A stretch of 64,000 bases of DNA from Heterobilharzia americana (taxonomy: Eukaryota > Platyhelminthes > Trematoda > Strigeidida > Schistosomatidae). Position 1 is the first letter of the stretch. Every line of letters begins with the position of its first letter. The notes beneath the pieces were generated by a model. That model saw only the letters and a list, made by a program, of their open reading frames with translations, was not told the DNA's origin and searched no databases. Shown piece after piece: positions 36,264 through 48,852 of this stretch. The stretch lies in contig OX104127.1 in assembly GCA_944470555.2 (NCBI GenBank), positions 57,196,140 to 57,260,139 of the forward strand, written 5' to 3'. Both the position numbers and the translations under genes were made by a program.

Positions 36264-36586
36264 ATCGTCCGATCAGAATCTGAAGAATGCAGTGAAAACT
36301 GCTGGCCTCAGTGAGAGCGGGTGATACCACACGCCGCGGACCCAAGGGAAGCGCGTCGCACCTTGACTATATTCTGACGAACGATGACCTTCTCATTGAT
36401 GATGTATGCGTCCAACCTCCTCTTGGCCCCAGTGACCACGCAGTAATGACCTTAATGACTAACAGGGCGACCCTGCAACCAGAGACGCCCAACATCTTCC
36501 CCTGCTACGGCAAGGACAAGTATGAGACCGTGAGGGACTACCTAGCGCGTGCATCATGCCTGGTAGGCTGGGCTCATCTCGCTCCA
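36264..36586 (+). mobile_element. CR1-like LINE copy 3, 5' part: endonuclease fragment
   Basis: Encodes the end of the endonuclease domain (SHLDYILTNDDLLIDDVC, PSDHAVMT). It starts at the base after the left arm ends, in the plus orientation, opposed to copy 2. It is interrupted at 36586 after CLVGWAHL and resumes at about 38117. About 27 bp of the element is missing at the interruption. Confidence 0.8.
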
Positions 36587-38116
36587 TGCGATCCACGACA
36601 CCCTGGAATCGGTCAAAGGCTTACGTGCACAAAAAGCCCGAAATGATGAGTTACAAGCCGTTGGAACTAACTCTAAGGTATACAGTCTAACACCACTTCT
36701 AAAAAAATGCCCTCAAACAACAAGGGATACACAATACTTGCTTCATTACGAGGTAGTCTACAGTAACCAGTCACGAATCGTGAACTGTTTAGTGACCAGT
36801 CTGGGAATTTCAGTTGTAAGACGCGTACTCTGACCAGTAGCATGCCACTCTCCAGCAGCCATCTTGCAACCGTAGAATTTACTTGCAGAAAGTATCTGAA
36901 GCCGTCAAAAGCCCATGACCCACAAAAGGAATGGGAATAGACGGCATCGACTCAGTGGCTCTAAGGAATACTGGACAGGACCTTCCGTTGATTCTGCTTA
37001 AGTTGTTCACTCTTTCGATGTAAAATGGGACGCATCTCACCAAATGGAAGACAAGCTTTGTAATTTCACGCTACAAATTTGGGAACAAAGCTAGTGTCAG
37101 TAACTACAGACCCATCAATATAACCCCAGTCCCATAGTGAATTATGGAGGGAGTTGTGAAAGGTAGTGTATCTGGATATCTACCTGCGGAGGACTTTATA
37201 ACAAAGTCTCAGCACGCCTTCATGAAAAATAGATCAAGAATTACGTGTCATTTCGACTTCTCGAGTGTCTCTAAGAAGATAGGAACTTCCCAAATACGAC
37301 AAATGATCTAAGGCTTCTGGACGGTTATCATGGCAGCGAAAATCTGGGCAAACAACTAAGTCTAAGAAACAAACCCATCTAGTGACTCAAAGTGGGACCT
37401 ATTTGCGAACAACCTACTCCAGTACTTTACCTCATTTGACTCCATTTTATAGAAGATAATTGACAGTCAGCGAACCTCCTTGATAATGCTATATGATTCA
37501 ATGTGAATTCTATGTGCAAAACTCCATCACCGTCGAATAGCAGCCCTTCGAATGTTTATTTTTGTGTACAACAACAACTAATTCCGACGGATTACATCTG
37601 TATTGCTGAGCAAGGTCACACTACGATGGGGAAATGTGAGGACTTATCTACTCACATGGATTATATGGTTACGCTTACACCTACTGTTACCTGAAATCGA
37701 TGAGGTGAGTTTTTGTTGGCCAACGATACCATAAACATATGAACAGATGTTAGACGTTTATCTGGCGAAACATGGGACTATACCGCCAGGTTAACCATCT
37801 AGGCCACATGTAACGCAAACACTGAATGTTGCACGATTTTGATACAACTTTTTTGTGTAAAAAGAATGGTGAGTGGAGACAACCGAAACTCATAAGTAAT
37901 CTCTATGCACTGTGGAGTTATATTTCTCTGTTCTTTTTATAACTTGCAGTCACTTTTGATATCATGGCAAACCCTGATGAGATACTTTCTGTATCATTCA
38001 GGACAGCTCAGCTGCTGGAGGTTTCTTTACCATTACCAATTTGATGACGCCTGTAAACTGGCTTTTCTATTACGTTAAACTCTTAATTTGAGGATAAAAT
38101 ATTTATTTATTTATTT
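36587..38116 (+). mobile_element. Fragment of a second CR1-like family inserted in copy 3
   Basis: Degenerate RT blocks on the + strand: KPSKAHDP, then DLPLILLKLFTLS, a YRPINITPV-type block and a QHAFMKNRSRITCHFDF block, about 36890-37270. No FADD block is recognisable. It ends in a short ATTT repeat at about 38100-38116, typical of a LINE 3' tail, exactly where copy 3 resumes. Heavily mutated. Confidence 0.65.
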
Positions 38117-40635
38117 AAGAGAATGATCTGTGGGGCCGTCAGTCACAGTATGCCAGAGGTAACACACAGACTGTCAGTGAGAACCTCATGGCTAAAGCGT
38201 GGGACAGAGAGGCTTATCCGGAGCAAGAAGCAGGCCTAGCTCAAGTGGCGTTCATCACGTGGGTAGTCCGACTTTTTGAACCACAAAAGGATACCCAACT
38301 GCTGTGACATTAAAGTGCGTAGCTACACATTCTCCTATCAAACAAACCAGGCAGAGAGTTTACAGAGCAATCCCAGAAACCTGTACCGCTTCATGTCGAG
38401 AAGGAAGTTGACCAGCAAGGGAGTGAATCTTGTCACAGGTCATGATGGGAGTTTACTGAGCAGTTGAGAGATTGTCGAACTTTTGAGCTCACACTTCCAA
38501 GCCCAACTTGGTACTGACAGTGAATCCACACCGACTGGTTACGACTCCAACCAAGCCATAAGTAACAAATACCTCTGCCACATCTCAGTCACAGAAGAAA
38601 ATGTGTTAGAGAAGCCATGTAGACCACATTCAGGCAAGCCCCCCGACCGCGATAATCCAAAGCCGGCGATCTTAAAAAACTGTGCCGAGGTGCTTGTAAA
38701 ACCAATCTGCAACATCTGCAGGCACTCAGTAGAGTCGTACAAACTCCTAAAAGAATGGGAAGCTCCATCTTGTCACCAATCTTCAAGAGGGGAGACAGAA
38801 AAAGCCCTGGCAGTTGCAGGCCAATTGCTCTGCTTCGTATTGTGTAGAAAACGTTGGAAAGTCTGGTAGCTGAAACTGCTTGGGAATTCCTCAATAGGGA
38901 AAACACTGTGCATACTGCTCAGCATAGTTTCCGGAGTGGTCTCTAATGTGGCACCAACTTACTAACTGCCTGGGACGACTGGACACAAAGCTGGGACAAC
39001 AGAGAACCGGCACATGTTGTATTTCTCGACCTAGCCAAAGCATTTGACAGTGTCCCACCCACAGTACTGCTTCACAAGATCATGTCGGCTGGTGCAAGTG
39101 AACTACTACTCTCTTGTTTCAAGGAGTACCTGGAAGGGAGGCAGTTCTGCACTAAAGTGAACAGAATAAGGTCGGAGTGGAGACCCTCGACGTCAGGAGT
39201 ATCCCAAGGAGCAATCCTAGGACCGCTTCTGTTCCTCCTGTTTTTCAACGATCTGCCAGACAAAATATCCTCACCCATCCTCCTCTTCGCTGACGAAATA
39301 AAAATATGGAGGGTGGTAAACGAAGAAGCTGATTGTACAGCACTACAAAGGGATTTGCAGCAACCCGAGCTCTGGTCGTTGGAAAATGGCCTGAGCTTCA
39401 ACCTGGAAAAGTGCGAAGTAATGTACATCAGTAAAAATGAGGCAAGTACGACCGACTTCCAGTACATGTTGAGCAACCGTGCTATCACCAGAGTGTCCAT
39501 GGAGAAAGATTTGGGGCTCAACTTCTCCGACACCTTGAACACCAGCTCCAACTACGAAGGTGTGACAGCCAGAGCGAACGCCATTCGGCACCTTCTGCGT
39601 AGACAGCTTGGCGCCCTCACTCCCGAAATCCTCCTCACCATTTTCAAATCCTACGTGCGGCCGCACTTTGAGGTCTTCAATACGGTGACTCCTCCAACAC
39701 TCAAGAGAGACTCTAATCTCCTTGAAAGAATACAAAGAACTGCAACAAAATCATTTGTGGAGCTAAGGAGAAAGACATATCCCGAAGGGCTTAAATACCC
39801 AAACCTATTCTTCTTGGGTTATCGTAGGAAGAGGGGTGACCTTGTTACAGCCTATGAGATCGCCCATCGGGCAGGCCGTGCAAACAGATCAATTTTGCCT
39901 GCAGCATAGCAGTCATCACGAGGAAACCCCACTAGATGGCGCACTAAGGAGCCAACAAGGTACTCAGGTCCAATTTTTTCCCCCTTAGAGTATATGCTTT
40001 ATGGAATGTCTTACCGTGACATATCATTATGGCTCCCTCAGTCGACTCATTCAGGAGACGGTTAGATAGTTACGTCGCCTCGCATGGTCTACCACGGACG
40101 TACCCAGGGAGTCACTAATCTCACTAGCCCACCCTCACCTCCCCCTACTTACCATTCACTACCTGGCCCCTAGATACACCCGCATTACCTACTGATTCTT
40201 CCGTAGGAACTAAACCCGCGCTATCTGTTTCTACCATCCGGGCAACTTCCAAATGCTTTTATCGCTTTTATTTCCCTTAGTCATCCCTCCTTTCCTCTCC
40301 TTTTTTCTTTCTTTCTGTTCCTTTTTCTTTTTCTTCATTCTTTTCATTTTTTACCACTACTCTACCGTACTCTGTCAAGTACCTACACAGGCAGGAGTCA
40401 CGACAGTCCTGCAAACTTCGCAGCGACCCGTAGCTCCTCAATCACTTCACAAATTGCAACTTGCTGACCAACAAAACATCCACCTCACCAAGGCTAAAGG
40501 GAAGAAATCAGAGGATATTTCCTCGTCCACCTCAGTGGTGAACTAAACAACTGGATCCAGGCCCCGAGGATTTGACGCGAGAGATCAAAAAGTATCAGTT
40601 TTCCACGCTCGTGCCATCAATATTGGATATTGGAG
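38117..40635 (+). mobile_element. CR1-like LINE copy 3, 3' part: RT and 3' UTR
   Basis: Resumes in the linker after the endonuclease (GAVSHSMPEVTHR). It reads through degenerate RT N-terminus (38276-38869), AFDSV at about 39040, an RT palm at 39082-39909 with F-A-D-E in place of F-A-D-D, and a 3' UTR ending in the family terminus plus extra ATTGGA units near 40630. It keeps the GGG run that copy 1 has lost. Several stops; dead. Confidence 0.82.
39082..39909 (+). pseudogene. LINE RT palm and thumb fragment, copy 3, mutated catalytic motif
   Basis: 275 codons close to the RT end of copy 1, but the second catalytic aspartate reads Glu (LLFADEIKIW) and the frame ends in a stop before the C-terminal block. 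Inactive even if the frames were intact. Confidence 0.82.
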
Positions 40636-40865
40636 ATTGGATGGCTAGTAGTCCGGATGTAGGGGTGGACTTCGAGTGAATTAGTCTTGGCGGTCCGCCG
40701 ACGCTGTCAGCCACTATATTGTCGAGACCAACTTTGTTTGAAAGCCATTGCCATTGTTGGACACCGCGGAGGTGCGGAACTTTAGCGGGCTAGTCAATTG
40801 GCAGTTCTGGGATCGCATGTGCAGCGATGGTGTTGTTTGTTTTTGCATTTCCAAGCTCACACTTA
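40636..40865 (-). mobile_element. CR1-like ORF1 scrap on the minus strand
   Basis: Matches the plus-strand view of left copy 2 at 35615-35835 (the ORF1-like gene read on minus) with substitutions and a small indel. Copy 3 ends directly against it, so copy 3 may have inserted into an oppositely oriented relative. Confidence 0.7.
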
Positions 40866-43423
40866 GTATCTTTCTGTACAAGCTCTCTTGACTGATTATC
40901 AGTGGTCGAATGCAGCTCTGGCTAAGAGATCATTCAGACTGAAAGTAAATCATCAGGCCGTGCTCAATTTCGACTGCATCGTCTTCCGGCGTCTCAAAAG
41001 TAGCCACTTACGGTGCGCTGTGACTCTTTCCATTTGTAAATGATCCTCTTCAGTTCCATTGCAAGCTGATGACGGTAGGTTACGGAGATCCGTGAGATTC
41101 AAACGGGATTTGAATGCATTACGTGACTACCACAGAACTTCCAAACTGAAACAAGGGACTGGCATGTGGTCAAACCATGTTTCGGCCCTCTTGACCACCA
41201 GAAAGTATCCCACTTTCGTTGTGGCACTCACCTTTCTTCGGCGACCGCAAACGAATACTTACTTCAAATATTCACTGACGTTTTAAGCACCAGTTTAAAT
41301 TGTCCAGGAAAAGCCCTCACACTTTATTAGGTACTACATGATGCGCGAAGGACCCTAGGTGCGCTTGCTTCGAACCACCTCGGGTTTGCGAAACTTACGC
41401 GGGACTCCATGTAGAAGTCCATAATGTTGCCGCACAGGCAGACCTGAAGGGGGATGCGAAACTCCGTGATAAAGTTCAGAGTTCAACCATAAACAGTCTT
41501 GCGAGGGTGTTGGGAAAACCATACGAAGATCGACTGCCACTTACCGCAGTTATCTGATGAGGATATAATGGCTGACAAGAAACTAAGTAATCCAAGTCAC
41601 ATGAAGTGGGGAATATTGCTGAACTGTGACCGCAGAGATCCCCGTGAAAGCTGAAGTGAATCATCTGTAAAAGGGCATGTGCTACCACACGACTGCCCAT
41701 CTGTGCGCAGTCATTCGAACGTCTTACCTACCCAGGCAGCCATCACTGTATTTATCGACAGCCTCAATAAATGTCTGGGCCCCTAGGCAACGACACGTGG
41801 ATCCCGCTCATCCAGCTGGGATGGGGTTAGCCCGAAGCAGAGAGCTGACATCACATCGGTCGACCACTTTCTGCCACCTCCATACCAGTAGTTTCATTGG
41901 TCCCTCTTCTTATGGACACATTTTAATCGTCGGCGACTTTGTTAGGGGCTTCTCCTCTGAAGTAAGCGTCTCATCAATGATACCATAATGCTGGCTATTA
42001 TTCTACCTGATTCTTCCACGACGTCTTACTCTATATCGTGTAACCTCATTCGTTTCTACCCTCCATTTCATTGCTTCCTTCTTCCACTTACGTATTTATC
42101 CGCAAAAGTTTCCTTTTCTCCTGCCCTCTCTTCTTCTTACCCGATCTGCCTCTGTTTTCACCCCCTTGATCGTCTTCCGGACTCTGCCGTCTTTCTTTTA
42201 CATCAAGTTCGCGCGAGCGCTTTGGATAGTAACATGAGCTGTTCGTCTTCAAATTAGAAAACTCCCCATTTGGAACATTCAATCTATTGAAGCTAAAATT
42301 TTGCGACGCTGCCGCCGCTGTACACTCTTGACTGTTGCATATTCGTCAACATATTTCTCAATGGGAGAAAACCAGCGTTACAAATTCTTCGAACCCACCA
42401 ATCCACCTTCTGTCAGTGGTTTTCGGTTGCTTCAATTCCCCAGCTACCTTAGCTTTCAGTCCTCATCAGAGATCATTCCTTAGCAAACATCTTTCCAGGT
42501 TCTACATACTCATCTGGGGCTTACGGTTAAACTCGACTAAGTGCAGAGGTACAAGTAACAGGTGTTTGAAGGCGAGCCAACATAAACTGCCTTCCTTTAT
42601 ACACTCTGTTCTTCTGCTGCATCCGGCCTTCGATCTCTTCGTTTTTCTCATTTTCTTAAGGAAGTTATATAACAGTGCCATGTCTGCCCAAAACCGTAGA
42701 TACGCACACTGGGAAAGACTGTAACCTCCGAGACAACACCCTGGTCTGTATCTGCAGTCAAATGGGGGTACGGAAGAATACCGATCTAAAGGAGCAGTCA
42801 ACTCATGTTTCTAGGACGCCAGTCGCTACCAAACACTTGACAAAGAGTTATCCTAACATGTCGCAATCTAGTCCCACTCCTAGCAGGGGCCAGATTGTGG
42901 CTAAAAGGAGGAAATGGCGCGGCGGGCGCAGGAATAAGGCTACCGCAAGCAATTCACCACAAACCATGACGTCATCTCCGGCGCAAGAAGGCTGCACCAC
43001 GACATCCGATGGCTGCAGTATCCGAACCGAAGTCGTATCGGTAGTTGATGAGGCATCCGCATGCAACTTGTATCACCGATGGGCACATTGCGCTGTAACA
43101 GCAAAGCACCCTGACGGCACTACAAGCTGACGAAGCAGTAACCATGTATATGGTTCTGGCACATTTTCCCGGAATCCAGGGGGCTCCCCGCATTCAATAC
43201 CGAGAACCTAAAGGGACATACTCTCCACCACACAGAAACGTCAACGTCCCTGGGCAAAGTAAAGTCAATATCAAAGCATAACGCAAAGGAACCTGAAAGA
43301 CAAATCTGTGTTCTGGTCACGCACAAACGGCCGTGGACGAGGAACACAATAGGTAAAATAGACGCATCCCCCACCCGACCGCGGCGAGAATCGAAGGCAT
43401 GGTAAAAGACACCGTCCGCTAAA
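40866..43423. other. Unassigned 2.5-kb part of the spacer
   Basis: Moderately GC-rich with several short open frames, the longest being 42675-43130 on plus (151 codons; a basic stretch, KRRKWRGGRRNKA). It lies upstream of the ORF1-like gene of right copy 2 in the same orientation, so the part from about 42.6 kb onward may be the 5' region of that LINE, absent from the left arm. I recognise no domain. Confidence 0.35.
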
Positions 43424-43889
43424 CTTGACGAAAGCCAATCCGAACATCCTGGGTGCTGCGACTGAGAAACAACCAGAAGAAATGCATAACAAAACCCACT
43501 AGGAAGTCAGGCATGTCGCCTATGACTAACACAAGCCACAGAGGGTCTAACTCGATCACCTCGTTAAACGTCAATGTTACGACGGAGTCGCTGTCGGTAG
43601 AGAAAGAACCGTTTAACAGCTAAATGTGGGCTGATTACTGTCAGACACTGGAACTATCTCCTCCACCTGCCACGCTGTACCGTCTTTTTCGCGGAAGCAG
43701 GCACCCCAAGGCAAGCCAATTTCCGAACGTGTATCCCTGAACGCCGTTAAAGAAACCGAAGGACCCCTCCCTCCCTCACGCCAACGGGACGTCGTAGATA
43801 TCTGCAAAATTCGGGCCAGGACTGGAAAACCATGGTAAGTAAGAGAGGAGGAAGGAAAATCAGCATTTGAGAACGAAAACGGAAACAGC

Positions 43890-44438
43890 GTGGTTGCGCA
43901 TGGGATCCCAGAACTGCCAATTGACTGGTCCGCTAAAGATCCCCACGGCGTCCAACAATGGCGATGGCTTTCGAACAAAGTTGGTCTCGTCAGTGTAGTG
44001 GCTGGCAGAGTCGGTAGACCGCCAAGACCAATGCACCCGAAGTCCATCTCTACTTCTGGACTACTAGATATCCAATTTGACCCGCATGCCTCCCTCACAG
44101 GGGTTCTACACGCGTGGCATAACGCGAAGTATCACATGGGTGTTTCAATGCGCCTGTGTGAGAATAAGTCAGGACCCATCTGGCAAAAAGGTGGGTGGCA
44201 ACCGCCAGGACCTCTGGAGTTAGTGATTGTCACACAGGCACTGATCAGCGAGTCAAGTGCGTCGAGTACTGAGACTCCTGCTGATGCAGCCTGCGCGCAA
44301 GTTGAAAGTAAAGCGCCGAGAGCGGAGCGATGCCAGCCATGCGGGGACCGGCGATCCTGGACCCAACCCCGTACCCCTCTCACGAAAGTACGCAATCAGT
44401 CGTTTCCTCCCATCAGGCACACCCTAAGATGTGTGTGA
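43890..44438 (+). pseudogene. LINE ORF1-like fragment, right copy 2
   Basis: 182 codons homologous to the ORF1 of copy 1 (HGIPELP, VQQWRWLSNKVGL). The mirror is at 35249-35797 on the minus strand. It then runs into degenerate endonuclease sequence with frame changes. Confidence 0.6.
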
Positions 44439-45810
44439 AGCAACGTTGGGGGGCTGAGAGGGAAAATAGTGGAGATGAGGACGCTCCACGAACACCTGCA
44501 CTCCAACCTCGTGTTCGCCACAGAATCCTGGCCCTCACCAGGCATTGCCGACGGGCGATGTATGTCATCGGGATGGAACTCTTCCGCAGGGACAGAGAGC
44601 TCAGGGCGGGAGGGGAAGTGGCTCCCTACGTAAGCTCCCGGTTAAAGGCAAGAGTGGTCAGCGACACGGTTCTAATCCAGCTCCCGGAATCCTTGTCATG
44701 CTACTTCGCCCTTCACCGTACCAAATACCAGCTTGGGGCCACATACCCGTTCACCACAGGCTCCCTTACACGTAAGGGAACGGTCATCAAGGTAATCCTG
44801 GCGATCTTTTCTGCAGACCGCAACTCCGTAACCATCGCCAATGACTCCAACACTCCGTCCACCTTCTCCGAGATGGGAGGGAGGTACACCAGATCCTTGA
44901 GTGATAGACCGAAGAATGCAACTGAGACTGTTGACCTCCCAGAGCAAGCGGGTGACGCCACACGTTGAGGACCTGGTGGAGACAGAGAAAGCCCTGGCAG
45001 CTACGGACCGATCACCCTACTCCCCACACTGTCCAAAGTATTAGAGAGCATGTTAGCCAACGAGATCTGAAAATTCCCTACCGGGGAAAACACCGTCCGT
45101 ACTGTCCAACATGGCTTTCGGAGTGGTTGTTCACGTACCGCCAACTTGCCGACTGCTTGGGCTGACTGAACGCTTAGGTGGGACAACAGAAAACCAGCGC
45201 ATGATGTTTTGCCGGCCTAGCAAAAGCATCTGACAGTGTTCCGCCCACAACCCCGCTTCACAGGGTCATGTCAACCAGGGTAGGGGAGCCTCTACTCTCC
45301 CGGTTCAAGGAGTACCTAGAAGGTAGGGAGTTCTGTACCAAGGCCGAAATGGAGACCATTGGCATCAGGGGTGTTTCAAGGAGCAACCACGGGACCACTT
45401 CTGTTCCTCCTGCTTATCAGCGGCATGCCACACAAAACCCCCTCACCCATCCTCCTCTTCGCTGGTGACATTAAAATTTGGGGGAGGGGGTACTAAGGAA
45501 AGAGGCTGAATGTACGGCACTGCAAAATAACCCACAGTAACTTGAGCTCTGGTCATCGGAAGGCGACGCGAGCTCCAATCTGGAAAAGTGAAAAGCAATG
45601 CACATCAGTGGCTATGAAGCAAGGATGGCCGGCTTCCGACACATGTTGAGCGACCGTGCTATCACCAGAGTACCCAAGGAAAAAGGCTCGTGGCTCAACT
45701 TTTCCGACATCTTGAACACCGGTTGCAACCAAAAAGACATGGCAACCAGGGTGAATGCCACTTTGCGCTTTCCGAGTGGACAGACTGGTGCCCTCGCCCC
45801 CGAACTGTTT

Positions 45811-45985
45811 TAACACCTTCGTTGCCGCTACTATATCTTCGTAAGACAACTGTTATATATTCCGATTGGATATAGTACGCAAGCTCAACTGACAGCTAAC
45901 TTCGTACGCAAGAGCCACCGACTGCAACCCCGGGACGAAGTGGGTGGGAGATTGACGCCGGGTGATGGAAGAGTTACGTCTCCAC
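45811..45985. repeat. 175-bp insert in LINE copy 2, right arm
   Basis: Mirror of the left insert. Flanked by 45762-45810 and 45986-46034, both encoding the LRF..GQ.GA.APELF-type RT block. Confidence 0.6.
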
Positions 45986-46938
45986 CTTGCGCTTTCTGTG
46001 TGGACAGCTTGGTGCCGTCGCCCCTGAACTGTTTCTCACAGTTTTCAAATTCTATGTACGGCTGCACCCAGAGGTCTTCAACACGGCGGCATCCCTAACA
46101 CTCGATAGACTCTAACCTTCTTGAAAAAAACACAAAGACATGCAACAAAACCAGTCGTGGGACTAAAGGGGAAGGCATACTCTGGAAGACTGAAACACCT
46201 AAACCTGTTCACCTTGGGTTATCTCAGAAAGCGGGGTGGCACCATTATGGCCTACAGGATCACCCATCAGGCAAACCACACAAACAAACTAGCCTTGCCC
46301 GCAACACAGCGGCCATCTCGAGGGAACTCCATCAAGACAGTACATCAGAGAGCTAACACCACGCCCAGGTCCAACGTCTTCTTCCTGAGAGCATGTGCTT
46401 TATGGAATGCTCTACCGCAGGATGCAGTCATAACCCCCTCGGTAGGCTTATTCAAAAGACAGACAGTCATGTAATTTCGCATGATTTATCACAGACGTAC
46501 TCACGGAGTTGCTTACCTCGCTAGCCCACTATCACTTCCTTTCTACCTACCATTCAAAACCTCTCTTCTAGATACAGTTACATCATCTACTAACTTTCCC
46601 CTGGCAACTAGACCCGTGCTATCTACTTCTACCCCTCGGATAATTCATACGTACTTTTTCTCACCATCTGATTGTTCCTATTCAGACACCTACACAGACA
46701 GGAGTCACGACAGACCTCTAATCCTCCCTGAACCATGTAGCTCCCTACTCGCTCTACAAATTGCAATTTACCAACCCACAATTCGTTCGCCTCACTGTAG
46801 CCGGAGGCAAGAAAGCGGAAGAGATCCCCTTGTCTACTGCAGGAGCAGACCTAACAACCCGAACCAAGCTCAAGAACCAGACGCGAGCGACCGAAAACTA
46901 TCAAGTTCCTACGCTCGCACTATCAGCGTTGGATACCG

Positions 46939-47829
46939 GAGGTTTAAAAAACTGGCTCACGCCACGATATTTGCGAATCTTCTTTACACCACAATCTGAA
47001 GACAGATTATACATCATACAAATTAAGGGATAACTAGCCACCTGCTAAGCTTACCAAAACTACGTCTGGTAAGTGTTCGGATATACTGTATTGAAATCCA
47101 CTACAGGGTCGGAGTGGTTCCGAGGGACTTAGAAGACGGGGCAAAATACCCTGAGGAACTGTCCTTACTCGATCTTGACAGATTCAGAGTTTAACATTTA
47201 GTTCTGCATAATTGTGAAACATCTATGAGTGAGACGGAAAGGGAACATGATAACGTAATCAGGTACGAATAGTGTATTTGATGAATGAATCGAAATGCAG
47301 AGGCGCATAGACTAAGTAAATCGCACGCGAGTAACCCAAAGTAGCACGACAACATCCCTGTTGGCATGAATCCTTGACCTTAGGTCTCCAGTTTAACCAG
47401 TCTACTAAGACTGTGAAACTCACTATGAGCGCTGAATTTCACCGAACCTTGGGTTGCTGATTTCGAGGAATTATTGGCCTTCACAAGTCGGCCGACTTAC
47501 TTAAGGTCGTAAAACCAGAATCTACTTACCTCAAACTTCGTGTTGTGGAATTTGTGAACAATGGTCCCTTGGGTCCTACGTCTGTCTTATTGGAGTATGT
47601 TCTAGGTTTGGAGTGGTCACAATCGTCTTCCTGGTCCCCCAAATCCTGAAGGGACGGAGATTGCCGATTATTAGGTAATCTGGCCTCAAGGTAGTGCTAC
47701 TAATCCTGATCTGTAGATGACGGAAAGCTTCTAGAACATAGCCCATCGGTACCCGGAGACTCTGGATATGCATATAACCTTAATAATAAATCCTTTTACA
47801 TAATGAAGACAATGAAGAAGTATTTATTT
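46939..47829. other. Unassigned segment between LINE copies 2 and 1, right arm
   Basis: Mirror of 31859-32749. No gene seen. Confidence 0.4.
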
Positions 47830-47855
47830 TAATCTTTTGTTCGGAATCACTTGAC

Positions 47856-48542
47856 GTGACTTTATGTCGCCTTTCTCGAGGAATTCGTGCACCCCGAGAT
47901 AAGCCACCCCCTTTACGTGTGTCCCTAAATACTGCCAAAGAGGCTGAAGACACACTCCTCCTCTCGCGACAACCGGACGTTGTTAATGCCTGTAAAATTC
48001 GGGCCAGGCCTGACAAGCCATGGTCAATAAGAGAGGAGGAGAGAAAGTCAGCGGTTGGAAATCCCAACAGAAACAACACTATAGTTGTACATGGGATTCC
48101 AGAATTGCCAAGTGACCGCTCGGTCAAAGATCGGTACTTTCATGACGTCCAACAATGGCAATGGCTCTCAACCAAAGTTGGTCTCAACAGTATACCGGCC
48201 AACAGCGTCAGTAGACTGCCAAGGCCAGCGCACCTGAAGACCATACCCAATCCCAGACTACTCGCCGTCCAGTTCGACTCATATGCCTCCCTCACAGACG
48301 TTCTACAGGCATGGTATAATGCGAAGGATCGCATGGGTGGCTCAATACGTATATGTGAAAGTAAGCCTAGACCCACAAGGCAAGAGGAGAGACGACAACC
48401 ACCAAGACCTCTGGAGTCAGTGGTCGTCACACAGGCGCTGACCAGTGAGTTAGATACATCAAGTAAAGAAGCCACCACTGCCACAGCCCCCACCCAAGTT
48501 AATAACAAAACACCAAAAAACGGAACAATGCCAGTCCTATGA
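47856..48542 (+). pseudogene. LINE ORF1-like protein, right copy 1 (shifted C-terminus)
   Basis: Same as the left ORF1 until the last dozen codons, where one extra base in an A-rich run (near 48510) changes the frame and gives a shorter end. This is an arm-specific mutation, so it arose after the duplication, or the left base was lost. Confidence 0.6.
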
Positions 48543-48844
48543 GGACTGGCGAGGGTAGACCCAACCACATAAGCTCATCCTGCGAAAATACACAACCAGA
48601 CCTCCCCCTCACCAGGCACACTCTAATATGTATGTACAGCAACGTTAGGGGGCTAAGAGGGAAGGTAGCAGAAATGAGGACGCTGCGTGCACATCAGCAC
48701 TCCGACATCATATTCATCACCGAATCCTGGCTCTCGCCAGACATCTCCGACGAAGAGATGCATGTTACTGGCATGGAACTCTTCCGCAGGGACAGGGAAC
48801 ATAGAGCAGGAGGAGGAGTGGCTATCTACGTAAACTCTGTTTAA
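48539..48844 (+). pseudogene. LINE ORF2 N-terminal endonuclease fragment, right copy 1
   Basis: Identical in predicted protein to the left fragment at 30845-31150, and ends at the same 1-bp deletion. Confidence 0.75.
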
Positions 48845-48852
48845 AGGCAAGG

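Larger units (their letters stand above)
36264..43423. other. Spacer between the inverted-repeat arms
   Basis: This is 7160 bp with no counterpart pairing across the axis. It is mostly retroelement: CR1-like copy 3 (+), a second CR1-like family inserted in it, a minus-strand ORF1 scrap, and about 2.5 kb unassigned. The left border is a direct butt joint between copy 2 of the arm and endonuclease-domain sequence of copy 3. Confidence 0.9.
43424..46938 (+). mobile_element. Older CR1-like LINE, copy 2, right arm
   Basis: Mirror of 32750-36263 with the same internal deletion (near 44971) and the same 175-bp insert (45811-45985). Visible blocks: ORF1-like 43890-44438, endonuclease 44450-44970, RT palm 45240-45810, C-terminal RT 46121-46474, 3' UTR to about 46938. 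Its 5' sequence may run on into the spacer past 43424, unlike the left copy, which stops at 36263. Confidence 0.82.

Noticed and set aside
41677..41988. ILIVGDF resembling a LINE endonuclease block
   Set aside because: Isolated heptamer without the neighbouring endonuclease blocks.
42502..42801. Minus-strand frame with a WADMALL stretch resembling an RT catalytic block
   Set aside because: Only the single short resemblance; no flanking RT blocks in any frame.
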